From positions 1-64,000 of the forward strand of contig NZ_VSJJ01000004.1 of assembly GCF_008369405.1 (NCBI RefSeq): 64,000 nt of DNA. The letters are read 5' to 3'. The notes under the pieces are model-generated. The model saw only the letters and a program-made list of their open reading frames with translations. It ran no database searches and was not told where the DNA came from. Positions within the stretch are counted from its first letter, which is position 1, and every line of letters starts with the position of its first letter. Position numbers and translations under genes: made by a program. Below, one piece after another: positions 27,623-36,214 of the stretch. Source of the stretch: Streptococcus cristatus (GTDB lineage Bacteria; Bacillota; Bacilli; Lactobacillales; Streptococcaceae).

Positions 27623-27647
27623 GAACCCGATAGGGTTGTTGTATAAT
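27621..27647 (+). promoter_or_regulatory. Promoter of the peptide locus
   Basis: TATAAT lies at 27642-27647. The only -35-like hexamer, TTGAAC (27621-27626), overlaps the dyad and has a poor 15-base spacing, as expected for an activator-dependent promoter. An 89-base leader follows the -10, including a small hairpin ACAAGG/CCTTGT (27698-27718) before the first ATG. Confidence 0.65.
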
Positions 27648-27735
27648 ATAGGTGTTGAAGCGATGTTTGAATAAAACTGGCCACAAACAATATATTAACA
27701 AGGTTAAGAAAGCCTTGTAAAAAAAGAGAACACAT

Positions 27736-27909
27736 ATGGAAAACTTTGCTATGATGGACAACCAATTTGTTGCGTTGACTGAAGAAGAAATGATGATGAT
27801 CGACGGTGGATGGTCATTCTACGGAGTCCCTGTTGATATTTTCACAGTATCATTGGCTATTTTGGGCGGATCATTGGTTTCAGGCTTCTTAGTAGGACTT
27901 TTCAACTAA
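27736..27909 (+). CDS. Double-glycine leader peptide (bacteriocin-like), 57 residues
   Basis: The leader MENFAMMDNQFVALTEEEMM plus MIDGG (25 residues) has the class IIb pattern: hydrophobic positions at -15, -12, -7 and -4 and GG at the cleavage site. The predicted mature part (32 residues) begins WSFYGVPVDIF and is hydrophobic, ending with a GG-containing stretch GGSLVSGFLVGLFN, like small class II bacteriocins. It carries little charge. Position upstream of a second precursor and a C39-peptidase exporter supports export. The ribosome site is weak (AAGAGAA). Alternative roles are a signalling peptide or a two-peptide partner. Confidence 0.85.
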   Translation: MENFAMMDNQFVALTEEEMMMIDGGWSFYGVPVDIFTVSLAILGGSLVSGFLVGLFN

Positions 27910-27954
27910 TTTAGTATCACTAATTTAGTATCCAAGTAGAAGAAGGTGAATTCT

Positions 27955-28218
27955 ATGAACAAAGATTTTAAATCATTAGATCAAAAATTTATGCCTCTTA
28001 CTGAAGCTGAATTGGTTGAAGTAGAAGGTGGATGGGTCGGCGGTGACCTTGTACGTGCCGTATTTGATATCGGTCGTGAAGTTGGTCGTGCTGTACGTGG
28101 CGTTGCTATTCGTGCATATGGTCGCATCAGAGGTAGAATTGGTTCAAGATCTGGTGGTTCTAGCAATGGTGGCGGTGCTAACAACGGTGGTGCTGCAAGC
28201 CCAGACGTTTTTAACTAA
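27955..28218 (+). CDS. Double-glycine leader peptide, Arg-rich with Gly/Ser/Asn tail, 87 residues
   Basis: The 26-residue leader ends in LTEAELVEVEGG, a classic double-glycine leader. The predicted 61-residue mature peptide starts WVGGDLVRAVFDIGREVGRA, is strongly cationic with regularly spaced arginines (amphipathic helix likely over its first 40 residues), and ends in a low-complexity Gly/Ser/Asn/Ala tail. ATG 27955 has AGAAGG upstream; a GTG at 27946 is less likely. Between the two peptide genes a 14-base unit TAATTTAGTATCAC is tandemly repeated (27907-27933). I do not recognise a named bacteriocin. A terminator follows. Confidence 0.82.
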   Translation: MNKDFKSLDQKFMPLTEAELVEVEGGWVGGDLVRAVFDIGREVGRAVRGVAIRAYGRIRGRIGSRSGGSSNGGGANNGGAASPDVFN

Positions 28219-28572
28219 TATTTTTTGTTTCGACATAAAGCCTCTTGTTCGTCTTGATTTGGACAAGAGGCTTTTTAGTGTAAAAGTTACATTGTGTCTA
28301 TTTTTTAAGTGATTTTGTGCTTATATAGAGTAAAACGACTGATACCATTGGAAAAATACGCCACATTAGTGTATGATATAGATACCTACTTTTTTGCTTG
28401 CTATGAAAATTTTCCCTCCTTAATTTTGTGTTTGTTTTTTGTTGGAGAGAACTGATAAGCATCGAGTTGGCAAGCAACTACGGTTGAAAAAGTAAGTTCA
28501 CTATTAGGAGTTTTTGTGTAGGGTTATCCTTCATAAAAATAAATTTACACTTTTGTGAATAAAGGAGATTGT
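28219..28572. other. Leader region upstream of comA
   Basis: After the peptide terminator, a possible promoter is TTGGAA (28348-28353), an 18-base spacer and TATGAT (28372-28377). Downstream, TTGCTTGC (28394-28401) and GCAAGCAA (28470-28477) form a perfect 8-bp inverted repeat, with flanking CTACTTTT and AAAAGTA able to extend the pairing. This suggests a structured leader or small RNA of about 110 bases. No open frame recognised; no ECom box or clear ComE repeat seen. Confidence 0.5.
28237..28276 (+). terminator. Terminator of the peptide locus
   Basis: AAAGCCTCTTGT pairs with ACAAGAGGCTTT over a 14-base loop, followed by more T residues. It separates the peptide genes from comA. Confidence 0.92.
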
Positions 28573-30726
28573 ATGAGATTTACAAAGCGTCATTATAGAG
28601 CTCAAGTTGACGCTAGAGATTGTGGTGTAGCAGCGCTCGCCATGATTTATGGTTATTATGGTTCCTATTATTCTTTGGCCAGTTTGCGTGAAATAGCCAA
28701 AACGACCTTGAGGGGAACAACTGCTTTTGGGCTAGTGAAAGTTTCGGAAGAGTTAGGCTTTGAAACACGAGCCTTGAAAGCGGATATGTCTTTATTTGAC
28801 ATGAAAGGGGTTATCTATCCTTTTATCGCTCATGTCATCAAAGACAAGAAGATGCTTCATTACTACGTTGTGACTGGGCATGATAAACATTCGGTTCATA
28901 TTGCTGACCCTGATCCAGCTGTTAAGATGACCAAGCTTTCTAAGGAACAGTTTGCGCAAGAGTGGACAGGTGTTTCTATTTTCATTGCCCCAGCACCGGA
29001 ATATAGACCGCATAAGGAAAAGAAAAATGGTCTCTGGTCTTTTGTTCCAATTTTAATAAAGCAAAAAGGCTTGATTGCTAATATCGTTATCGCAACGATG
29101 CTGGTTACGATCATCAATATCGTGGGCTCTTACTATATGCAGGGGATTATTGATACCTATGTACCCAATCAGATGAGGAATACCTTAGGGATTATTTCTT
29201 TAGGTCTAATAGTTGTCTATATTCTGCAACAGATCCTCTCCTATGCTCAGAATTATTTGCTTCTGATTTTGGGGCAACGACTTTCGATTGATGTGATTTT
29301 GTCCTATATTAAGCATGTCTTTCATCTACCTATGTCCTTTTTTGCTACGAGAAGGACAGGGGAAATCGTATCGCGCTTCAATGATGCCAATAGTATCATT
29401 GATGCCTTAGCTAGTACCATTCTCTCCATCTTTTTGGATGTCTCCATCGTTGTCGTCATGGCAGTTGTTTTGTTCTCGCAAAACTTCTATTTATTCTTTA
29501 TTAGCTTGCTCTCGCTGCCGATCTATATTGTTGTGATTTTTGCCTTCATGAAACCATTTGAAAAAATGAATCGTGACACCATGGAATCCAATGCCATTCT
29601 GTCTTCTTCTATTATCGAAGATATCAATGGGATTGAGACGATCAAATCCTTGACCAGTGAGGATTTCCGCTATCAAAAGATTGATAGAGAATTTGTGGAT
29701 TATTTGAAGAAATCATTTGCTTATAGTCGGATGGAGAATATCCAAATTGGTTTGAAGAAGACAGCTCAGCTCTTGCTGAATGTTGCAATTCTTTGGATGG
29801 GAGCCCTTTTGGTTATGGACAATAAAATGACCTTGGGGCAGCTGATTACTTATAACACTTTGCTGGTTTATTTCACCAGTCCGCTGGAAAACATTATTAA
29901 TTTACAGACCAAGCTCCAGACAGCACAAGTTGCCAATAATCGATTGAACGAGGTTTATTTGGTTGATTCTGAGTTTATGGATAAAAAAGCGATTCGTGAT
30001 TTGAGTATGACCAAGGGCAATATTGAGTTGCGGAATGTCAGCTATAAGTATGGCTATGGACGAAATGTTCTATCAGATATTAACTTGACCATTGAAAGAG
30101 GTAGCAAGGTGGCCTTTGTCGGAATTTCTGGTTCTGGAAAGACGACCCTTGCCAAGATGATTGTGAATTTCTATGATCCGAACGAGGGAGAGATTCTGGT
30201 TAATAATATCAACCTCAATCAGATTGACAAACATGTCTTGCGGCGTCATATCAATTACTTGCCGCAACAGCCTTATGTTTTTAATGGTACCATCTTGGAG
30301 AATGTTCTCCTAGGTGCCAAGCCTGGAACGACTCAGAAAGAGATCATTCGGGCGCTGGAAATTGCCGAGATTCGTGAAGACATTGAACGGATGCCTTTGA
30401 ATTATCAAACAGAATTGACATCAGATGGTTCAGGGATTTCAGGTGGTCAGCGTCAGCGTTTGGCCTTGGCTCGGGCTCTTTTGACCGATGCTCCTGTTTT
30501 GATTCTCGATGAGGCGACCAGCAACCTTGATATCTTGACATAGAAAAAGATTATTGACAACCTCTTAGAGTTGGACAAGACCATTATATTTATTGCCCAT
30601 CGACTGACCATTGCAGAGCGATCTGAAAAAGTGGTAGTTCTGGACAAGGGCGAAATCGTAGAGCAAGGAACGCATGAGGAGCTGGTTGCTCAGGATGGCT
30701 TCTATGCTCATCTGGTAAATAGTTAG
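28573..30726 (+). pseudogene. comA: ComA-type peptide exporter/processing protease, internal stop
   Basis: A 717-residue ABC exporter with an N-terminal C39 peptidase that cuts double-glycine leaders. The catalytic triad is Cys17, His96 and Asp112, the numbering known for pneumococcal ComA. Six membrane helices and an ATPase domain follow, with Walker A GISGSGKTTL, signature SGGQRQR and Walker B VLILDEATSNLD. Codon 657 is TAG (30541-30543), where relatives have glutamate; the frame then continues through the switch histidine IAHRLT to TAG at 30724. As read, the last 60 residues, including the H-loop, are lost. The start is ATG 28573 after AAAGGAG. Confidence 0.9.
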
Positions 30727-30740
30727 AAAGGAGAAAGAAG

Positions 30741-32095
30741 ATGAAAGAACATTACTTAGAGAGTGCCGAATTTTATAATCATAGATATTCTAGCTTTTCT
30801 GTGCGCGTGATTTTACCGACTTTCTTCTTATTGCTTTTTGTAGTTTTATTCTCTCTATTTGCTAAAAAAGAAATCACCGTTACTTCAGGTGCCTCTATTG
30901 AGCCTAGCAAAATTTTGGCCAGCATCCAATCAACCAGTAACAATGCGATTGTCACTAATAATTTGAAGGAAAACAAGGTTGTTAAAAAGGGGATCTTTTA
31001 GTTCAGTATAAGTCTGATAGTGAAAATACTCAAAAAGAAACCTTCTCCTCTCAAGTGGAAAGCTTGAAGGAGCAAAAACGGCAGTTGGAATTGCTGCAGG
31101 AAAGTCTGAAGACGGGGACTAGCCAGTTTTCAGGAGAGGATCGCTTCGGCTATGAGCAGGCCTTTAATGACTATAAGAGTCAAGCTGCTAGCATCCGTAG
31201 TAACACCGAGCAACAGAATTCGACCATTGCTTCTCAAAATTCAGCGGCTAGTAATTCACAGGCGGAGCTGGGGAATTTGATCAATGAAACCAATGCTAAA
31301 TTGGCGGATTATCAAACGCTTAGAAATGCTATTCAAAATGGGACAAGTGTCCCTTCGACCAATGCTGGTTATAGCATTTATCAGGCTTATGAGGCGCAAG
31401 CCGCTGCTGATAGTCAAGGTCAGCTAAAGAATCAAGTTTTGTCGCAGATTGACAATCAGATTTCGCAGTTTGAATCAGCTCTTTCGGGTTATCGGGTGCA
31501 GTATGCAGGTTCCGGTGCTCAGCAAGCCTATTCTGGAAGTTTGGATAGCCAGCTTGAATCCTTGAAAGCTCAACAATTGACTAAAGTTGGCCAAGAATTG
31601 ACGGCTTTGAATCAAAAGATTTTAGAAGTTGAAAATAATCTTAAGGTGCAAGGTGGTATCACTCAAAAAGGCATGATCACAGCAACTGAAGATGGTGTTC
31701 TCCACCTAAATCCTGAAACAGCAGGAGCGAATCTGGTTCCCGAAGGGAAGTTGCTCGCTCAGTTGTATCCTGTTTTGGCCAAGGAAAAAAAGGTCGTTAT
31801 CACAACCTATGTGACCTCGAAAGATGTAGCTAGTTTGAAAAAAGGTGAGACTCTGCGTTTCACTGCAATGGATGGAAATAATAAAGAATTTGTTCTCAAA
31901 TCTAAAATTTCAAACATTGACAGCAATGCAACGAAAACGGAAAAAGGAAACTTCTTTAAGGTGGAAGCTGAAATAACCTTAACGGGTGCTCAAGCCAAGA
32001 AGGTGCGTTATGGTATTGAAGGTCGTGCGGTTGTCATCACAGGAAGCAAGACCTACTTTGACTATTACTTGGATGAATTCTTAAGAAGAGATTAA
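30741..32095 (+). pseudogene. comB: ComB-type exporter accessory protein, frameshifted
   Basis: This is the membrane-fusion partner of ComA: an N-terminal anchor (about residues 20-42), a long coiled-coil region and a beta-barrel domain (NPETAGANLVPEGKLLAQLYP). The first frame (30741-31001) ends after VVKKGIF; the rest is open from before 31055 to 32095. Restoring one base in the run AAAAAGGGG (30984-30992) gives the expected VVKKGDLLVQYK and a protein of about 451 residues. So a single-base deletion in an A/G run explains the break. AAGGAG precedes the ATG. It forms an operon with comA. Confidence 0.88.
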
Positions 32096-32148
32096 GTTGA
32101 GAATAACCGATAAGTTTTGATTGAAGTTCTTATCTTGTGAAAATGAAG

Positions 32149-32175
32149 AAAACCATGGCTGTGACCATGGTTTTT
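32149..32175. terminator. Terminator between comB and the hit operon
   Basis: AAAACCATGG pairs perfectly with CCATGGTTTT over a 6-base loop, with T runs on both strands. It serves convergent genes. Confidence 0.9.
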
Positions 32176-32195
32176 GTTGTTATAAGAGAGGTTTT

Positions 32196-32471
32196 CTATT
32201 GCCAGATGTCCTGTATTTGTGCGATTTGAGCCTGAGCTTGTTTTTCGAAAACCTTGTATTTGTAAGTCAGATCCTGCGCCATCTCTTTGATATTGTCTCG
32301 CTGTTCTTGGATAATGGCGATGTTGTGCTGGATGCTAGCTAAATTGTCCTGAATTTTGTCCAAGATATCGGATGTTTCGACGACTTCTTGGTTGATTGTC
32401 TTCCGATTTTTGACCAAATGGTAGCTGGCCCAGGCTGCGCCTGTGAAAAGCATGAGATTTGAAAATTTCAT
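32196..32471 (-). CDS. Small coiled-coil membrane-associated protein, unknown function
   Basis: A 91-residue protein with a short hydrophobic N-terminus (SNLMLFTGAAWASYHLV) and a long amphipathic coiled coil to the end. I do not recognise a named family. It lies 9 bases after the HIT gene, so the two are probably co-transcribed, an arrangement I believe is common in streptococci. Confidence 0.7.
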   Translation of the reverse strand: MKFSNLMLFTGAAWASYHLVKNRKTINQEVVETSDILDKIQDNLASIQHNIAIIQEQRDNIKEMAQDLTYKYKVFEKQAQAQIAQIQDIWQ

Positions 32472-32480
32472 AGTCCCTCC

Positions 32481-32891
32481 CTAGGCTTGAGCAATCTTTT
32501 CAGCCACTTGAGCTAAGGCTGGAAAATCTGGTTCGTGGGTTTCAAAGCTGATTTGTAAACCGTCTGTCTCTTCATAGCGAGGAGCTAGGTGGACATGGGT
32601 GTGAAAGACAGTCTGTCCAGCAATTTCTTCGTTGTTGTTAAGGATGTTCATGCCCTTGGCGCCTGTCGCTTTCATAACCTTGCGGGCAATGTCTGGGACA
32701 CGAGCGAAGAGCTGACTAGCACTGTCTGCATCCATTTCCAAAAGATTTCTGAAATGCTGTTTGGGAACGACCAAAGTATGGCCTGGAGTGACCTGAGAAA
32801 TGTCTAGAAAGGCTACTACCTGGTCATCTTCATAAACTTTAGAAGACGGGATTTCCCCTGCGATAATCTTACAAAAAATACAATCAGCCAT
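32481..32891 (-). CDS. HIT family nucleotide-binding protein
   Basis: A 136-residue histidine-triad protein. The N-terminal zinc-type CIFCKIIAGEIPSSKVYED and the catalytic triad HTHVHLAP (near residue 97) are visible. HIT proteins hydrolyse adenosine phosphoramidates or dinucleoside polyphosphates. It is transcribed divergently from ecsA through overlapping promoters. Confidence 0.93.
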   Translation of the reverse strand: MADCIFCKIIAGEIPSSKVYEDDQVVAFLDISQVTPGHTLVVPKQHFRNLLEMDADSASQLFARVPDIARKVMKATGAKGMNILNNNEEIAGQTVFHTHVHLAPRYEETDGLQISFETHEPDFPALAQVAEKIAQA

Positions 32892-32918
32892 AAATGATAC
32901 CTCTATTCGCTAGATTTT

Positions 32919-32945
32919 TGTTATAATATAAGAACTATTATACCA
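32919..32945. promoter_or_regulatory. Face-to-face extended -10 promoters for hit and ecsA
   Basis: Plus strand: TGTTATAAT at 32919-32927 (for ecsA). Minus strand: TGGTATAAT read from 32945 to 32937 (for hit). The two -10 elements point towards each other with only 9 bases between them, so one polymerase should block the other. Confidence 0.65.
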
Positions 32946-32959
32946 GATTTGGAGAAAAT

Positions 32960-33691
32960 ATGTTAGAAATCAAAGAGCTTACGGGCGGCTATGTAAATAT
33001 CCCGGTTTTAAAGGATGTCAGCTTTGAAGTGGGTGATGGTCAGCTGGTTGGTTTGATTGGCCTCAATGGTGCTGGTAAATCCACTACCATCAATGAAATT
33101 ATCGGTTTATTGACGCCTTACAAGGGAGAAATTCGGATTGATGGTTTGCAGCTGCGAGAAAATCCTAGTGCCTACCGTAAGAAGATTGGTTTTATCCCAG
33201 AGACACCGAGTCTCTACGAAGAGCTGACCCTACGTGAGCATATTGAAACGGTGGCCATGGCTTACGATATCGAGCAGGAAGTCGCTTTTGAGCGCGTGGA
33301 GCGCTTGTTAACTATCTTCCGACTGAAGGATAAGTTGGACTGGTTTCCAGTGCATTTCTCTAAGGGGATGAAGCAGAAGGTCATGATTATCTGTACTTTC
33401 GTGGTAGATCCTAGTCTTTTTATCGTGGACGAACCCTTTTTGGGGTTGGATCCGGTAGCTATTGCAGACCTTATCCAGCTCTTGGATGAGGAAAAGAAAA
33501 AAGGTAAATCCATCCTCATGAGTACCCACGTACTGGATTCGGCTGAGAAGATGTGCGATAGCTTTGTGATTTTGCATAAAGGGCAGGTGCGCGCTAAGGG
33601 CAATCTGACTGAGTTGCGAGGACAATTTCAGATGCCAGAAGCTAGTCTCAATGACATCTATCTTGCCTTGACGGAAGAGGCTGCCTTATGA
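32960..33691 (+). CDS. ecsA: ABC transporter ATP-binding protein EcsA
   Basis: A 243-residue ATPase with Walker A GLNGAGKST (about residues 35-43), signature-region SKGMKQK and Walker B LFIVDEPFLGLDP. The EcsAB transporter influences secretion, membrane proteolysis and competence in Bacillus; its substrate is not firmly known. The ATG follows GGAG. It overlaps ecsB by 4 bases. Confidence 0.9.
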   Translation: MLEIKELTGGYVNIPVLKDVSFEVGDGQLVGLIGLNGAGKSTTINEIIGLLTPYKGEIRIDGLQLRENPSAYRKKIGFIPETPSLYEELTLREHIETVAMAYDIEQEVAFERVERLLTIFRLKDKLDWFPVHFSKGMKQKVMIICTFVVDPSLFIVDEPFLGLDPVAIADLIQLLDEEKKKGKSILMSTHVLDSAEKMCDSFVILHKGQVRAKGNLTELRGQFQMPEASLNDIYLALTEEAAL

Positions 33692-34734
33692 AAGAAGTAT
33701 TTGCTAAACGTAAGCAGGATTTCCGTCAGCGCTGCCTGAAGTATTTGCGCTATGTTCTCAATGATCACTTTGTCCTGTTTTTATTGATTTTTCTCGGATT
33801 TCTGGCGGTTCAGTACAATCAATTGCTACGGAATTTTCCTAGTCATTCTTGGCCGATCGTAGCCGGATTAGTCTTATTCTCTGTGCTCATTCTTCCTTTT
33901 GGCAGTATTGCAATCTATCTTGAGAAGCCAGATAAGCTCTTCTTGCTGGTGCAGGAGCAGGCGGTTATTGAGTTTGTCAAGGGACAAATCCAGCGTTCTT
34001 ATCTCTTCTTTGGTCTGCTGCAAACCTTGTTGTTGGTCTTGTTAGCGCCCCTGTTTTTGGCTCTAGGCTTGCCAATCTGGGGCTTTGGGCTGTACTGTCT
34101 CCTTATGTTATTGCTAAAATGGCTGGTCTTTCAGTTCAAGGGACGTCGCTTTTTCTTGGTTGACCGCCTCGATTGGCAGTTTGCAATTGCAGCTGAGGAA
34201 GGGCGCAAGCAGAAAGTTCTTCGTTTCTTCGCCCTCTTTACAAATGTAAAAGGCATTTCCAATAGTGTCAAAAGAAGAGCTTACTTGGACGGGCTGACGA
34301 GGCTTTTGTCTAAGATCCATGCCAAGACTTGGCAAAATATGTTTCTGCGTTCTTATCTGCGCAATGGCGATCTATTCCCTCTGACCTTGCGCCTCCTGCT
34401 TTTAGCCTTGCTGACAATTGCTTTTGTTAGCCAGCCTTGGATTGCTGCAGGTTTTGTCGTCCTCTTCAACTATCTGTTGCTCTTTCAGTTGCTGGCTTTG
34501 TATGAAGCCTTTGATTATCAGTATCTAACCCAGCTTTTCCCGCTGGATAGCGAGTCTAAAATCAAGGGAGCAAGACTGGTTATTACAGGGATTGGATACA
34601 GTGTCTTACTGTTTGAGACGCTAGTAGCAGCGCTTTGTTTTCAGGATAAAATAGCTGTGCTAGCCGTGCTTGGGGCGACGATCTTCTTGTATCTTGTCTA
34701 TTTGCCATATAAGCTGAAAAGATTGGTTGACTAA
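33688..34734 (+). CDS. ecsB: ABC transporter permease EcsB
   Basis: A 348-residue membrane protein with about eight hydrophobic segments, and a charged loop in the middle (about residues 150-205) that includes SNSVKRRAYLDGL. Position and overlap with ecsA support the EcsB assignment. It probably forms the membrane part of the EcsAB transporter. Confidence 0.87.
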   Translation: MKEVFAKRKQDFRQRCLKYLRYVLNDHFVLFLLIFLGFLAVQYNQLLRNFPSHSWPIVAGLVLFSVLILPFGSIAIYLEKPDKLFLLVQEQAVIEFVKGQIQRSYLFFGLLQTLLLVLLAPLFLALGLPIWGFGLYCLLMLLLKWLVFQFKGRRFFLVDRLDWQFAIAAEEGRKQKVLRFFALFTNVKGISNSVKRRAYLDGLTRLLSKIHAKTWQNMFLRSYLRNGDLFPLTLRLLLLALLTIAFVSQPWIAAGFVVLFNYLLLFQLLALYEAFDYQYLTQLFPLDSESKIKGARLVITGIGYSVLLFETLVAALCFQDKIAVLAVLGATIFLYLVYLPYKLKRLVD

Positions 34735-34784
34735 AAGAATGAAAATTAGTAAAATAGTAAGGAAACTTTTTAAGGAGGGGAATC

Positions 34785-35579
34785 ATGGTCTTGGTTGATA
34801 ACGAGCTAGCCCTGACACCAATAGCTGGTAAGAGCGGAAAGGCCTATATGGGAACTTATCCAGACGGGGGGCGAGTTTTCGTCAAGATGAATACGACCCC
34901 GATTCTGGCAGGTTTAGCCAGAGAACAAATTGCTCCGCAACTTCTGTGGAGTCGACGCTTGCCAGATGGCAATGTTATGAGTGGCCAAGAATGGCTTTCA
35001 GGTGCCATCTTAACACCAAATGACATGTCGAAAAAGCAAGTAATCAATATTTTAACGCGTTTGCATCGGTCGCGCCCTCTGATGACTCAGTTGGCTAAAT
35101 TAGGTTATATTTTGGAAACGCCGATTGATTTAATCAATAGCTGGCTCAATCAAGCGCCGGTCGTTTTGAGGAACAATCAGTACCTGCAGTCTATTATCCG
35201 TGATTTGCGGCAAACGGTTCCTGCTTTCCGCGAGGACTATGCGACGATTGTCCACGGTGATGTACGGCATAGCAACTGGTTTCAGACGGATAGTGGCTTG
35301 ATTTATTTGGTGGATTGGGATTCGGTTCGCTTGACGGACAGGATGTTGGATGTTGCTCATATATTGAGTCACTATATCCCAGATACCAATTGGCAGGAGT
35401 GGTTGACCTACTACGGTTATAAGTACAATGACAAGGTTATCAAAAAACTGTATTGGTTTGGTCAATACTCTTATCTGATGCAGATTGCTAAATATTATGA
35501 AAACAATGATTTAGAAAATGTGAACCGGGAGATTTACGCCTTACGCAACTTCCGTTCTAAGTATGGAAAGGTAAGATGA
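34785..35579 (+). CDS. ccrZ: Cell cycle regulator CcrZ (phosphotransferase-like)
   Basis: A 264-residue protein with an aminoglycoside/choline kinase fold. Catalytic motifs are [10 protein letters not shown] (about residues 156-165) and VDWDSVR. In pneumococcus CcrZ links septal FtsZ to DnaA-driven replication initiation and can phosphorylate a ribose-type substrate. The ecsAB-ccrZ-trmB order supports the call. Its end overlaps trmB by 4 bases. Confidence 0.88.
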   Translation: MVLVDNELALTPIAGKSGKAYMGTYPDGGRVFVKMNTTPILAGLAREQIAPQLLWSRRLPDGNVMSGQEWLSGAILTPNDMSKKQVINILTRLHRSRPLMTQLAKLGYILETPIDLINSWLNQAPVVLRNNQYLQSIIRDLRQTVPAFREDYATIVHGDVRHSNWFQTDSGLIYLVDWDSVRLTDRMLDVAHILSHYIPDTNWQEWLTYYGYKYNDKVIKKLYWFGQYSYLMQIAKYYENNDLENVNREIYALRNFRSKYGKVR

Positions 35580-36214
35580 GAGTAAGAAATCGTAAGGGGG
35601 CGACTGAACTATTAGAAGCTAATCCCCACTATGTGGTTCTAAATCCAGTTGATGCCAAGGGAAAATGGCGAGAAATTTTTGGAAACGACCATCCGATCCA
35701 TGTTGAAGTTGGGAGCGGTAAAGGGGCTTTCATTACAGGGATGGCTAAGGCTAATCCAAACATCAATTACATCGGGATTGACATTCAGAAGTCTGTTCTC
35801 AGTTACGCTTTGGATAAGGTTTTGGCGGCTGATGTACCCAATATTAAGCTACTCTGGGTGGATGGTTCAGATTTGACCAACTACTTTGCAGACGGAGAGA
35901 TTGACCGGCTTTATTTGAATTTCTCTGATCCGTGGCCTAAGAAGCGGCATGAAAAACGCCGGCTGACCTACAAGTCTTTCTTGGATACCTTCAAGCAGAT
36001 TTTGCCAGAAAAAGGAGAAATCCACTTCAAGACGGATAATCGTGGCTTGTTTGAATACAGTCTGGTCAGTTTTTCGCAGTATGGCATGATTCTCAAAGGT
36101 GTTTGGCTGGATCTTCATGCCAGCGACTTTGAAGGCAATGTCCTAACCGAATATGAGCAAAAATTCTCTAGCAAGGGTCAGGTTATTTACCGAGTTGAAG
36201 CAGAGTTTCAATAA
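35576..36214 (+). CDS. trmB: tRNA (guanine-N7)-methyltransferase
   Basis: A 212-residue SAM-dependent enzyme that methylates G46 of tRNAs. The SAM motif [14 protein letters not shown] lies near residues 41-54, with [16 protein letters not shown] and [12 protein letters not shown] as family signatures. It overlaps ccrZ by 4 bases. Confidence 0.95.
   Translation: MRVRNRKGATELLEANPHYVVLNPVDAKGKWREIFGNDHPIHVEVGSGKGAFITGMAKANPNINYIGIDIQKSVLSYALDKVLAADVPNIKLLWVDGSDLTNYFADGEIDRLYLNFSDPWPKKRHEKRRLTYKSFLDTFKQILPEKGEIHFKTDNRGLFEYSLVSFSQYGMILKGVWLDLHASDFEGNVLTEYEQKFSSKGQVIYRVEAEFQ

Noticed and set aside
27698..27718. Hairpin ACAAGG/CCTTGT before the first peptide gene as a terminator
   Set aside because: It is followed by A rather than T residues on the plus strand, so it is kept only as a leader hairpin.
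27946..27954. GTG start for the Arg-rich peptide
   Set aside because: ATG 27955 has better spacing from AGAAGG and gives a standard leader length.
28219..28572. ComE direct repeat or second ECom box upstream of comA
   Set aside because: I could not find a convincing match to either in this stretch.
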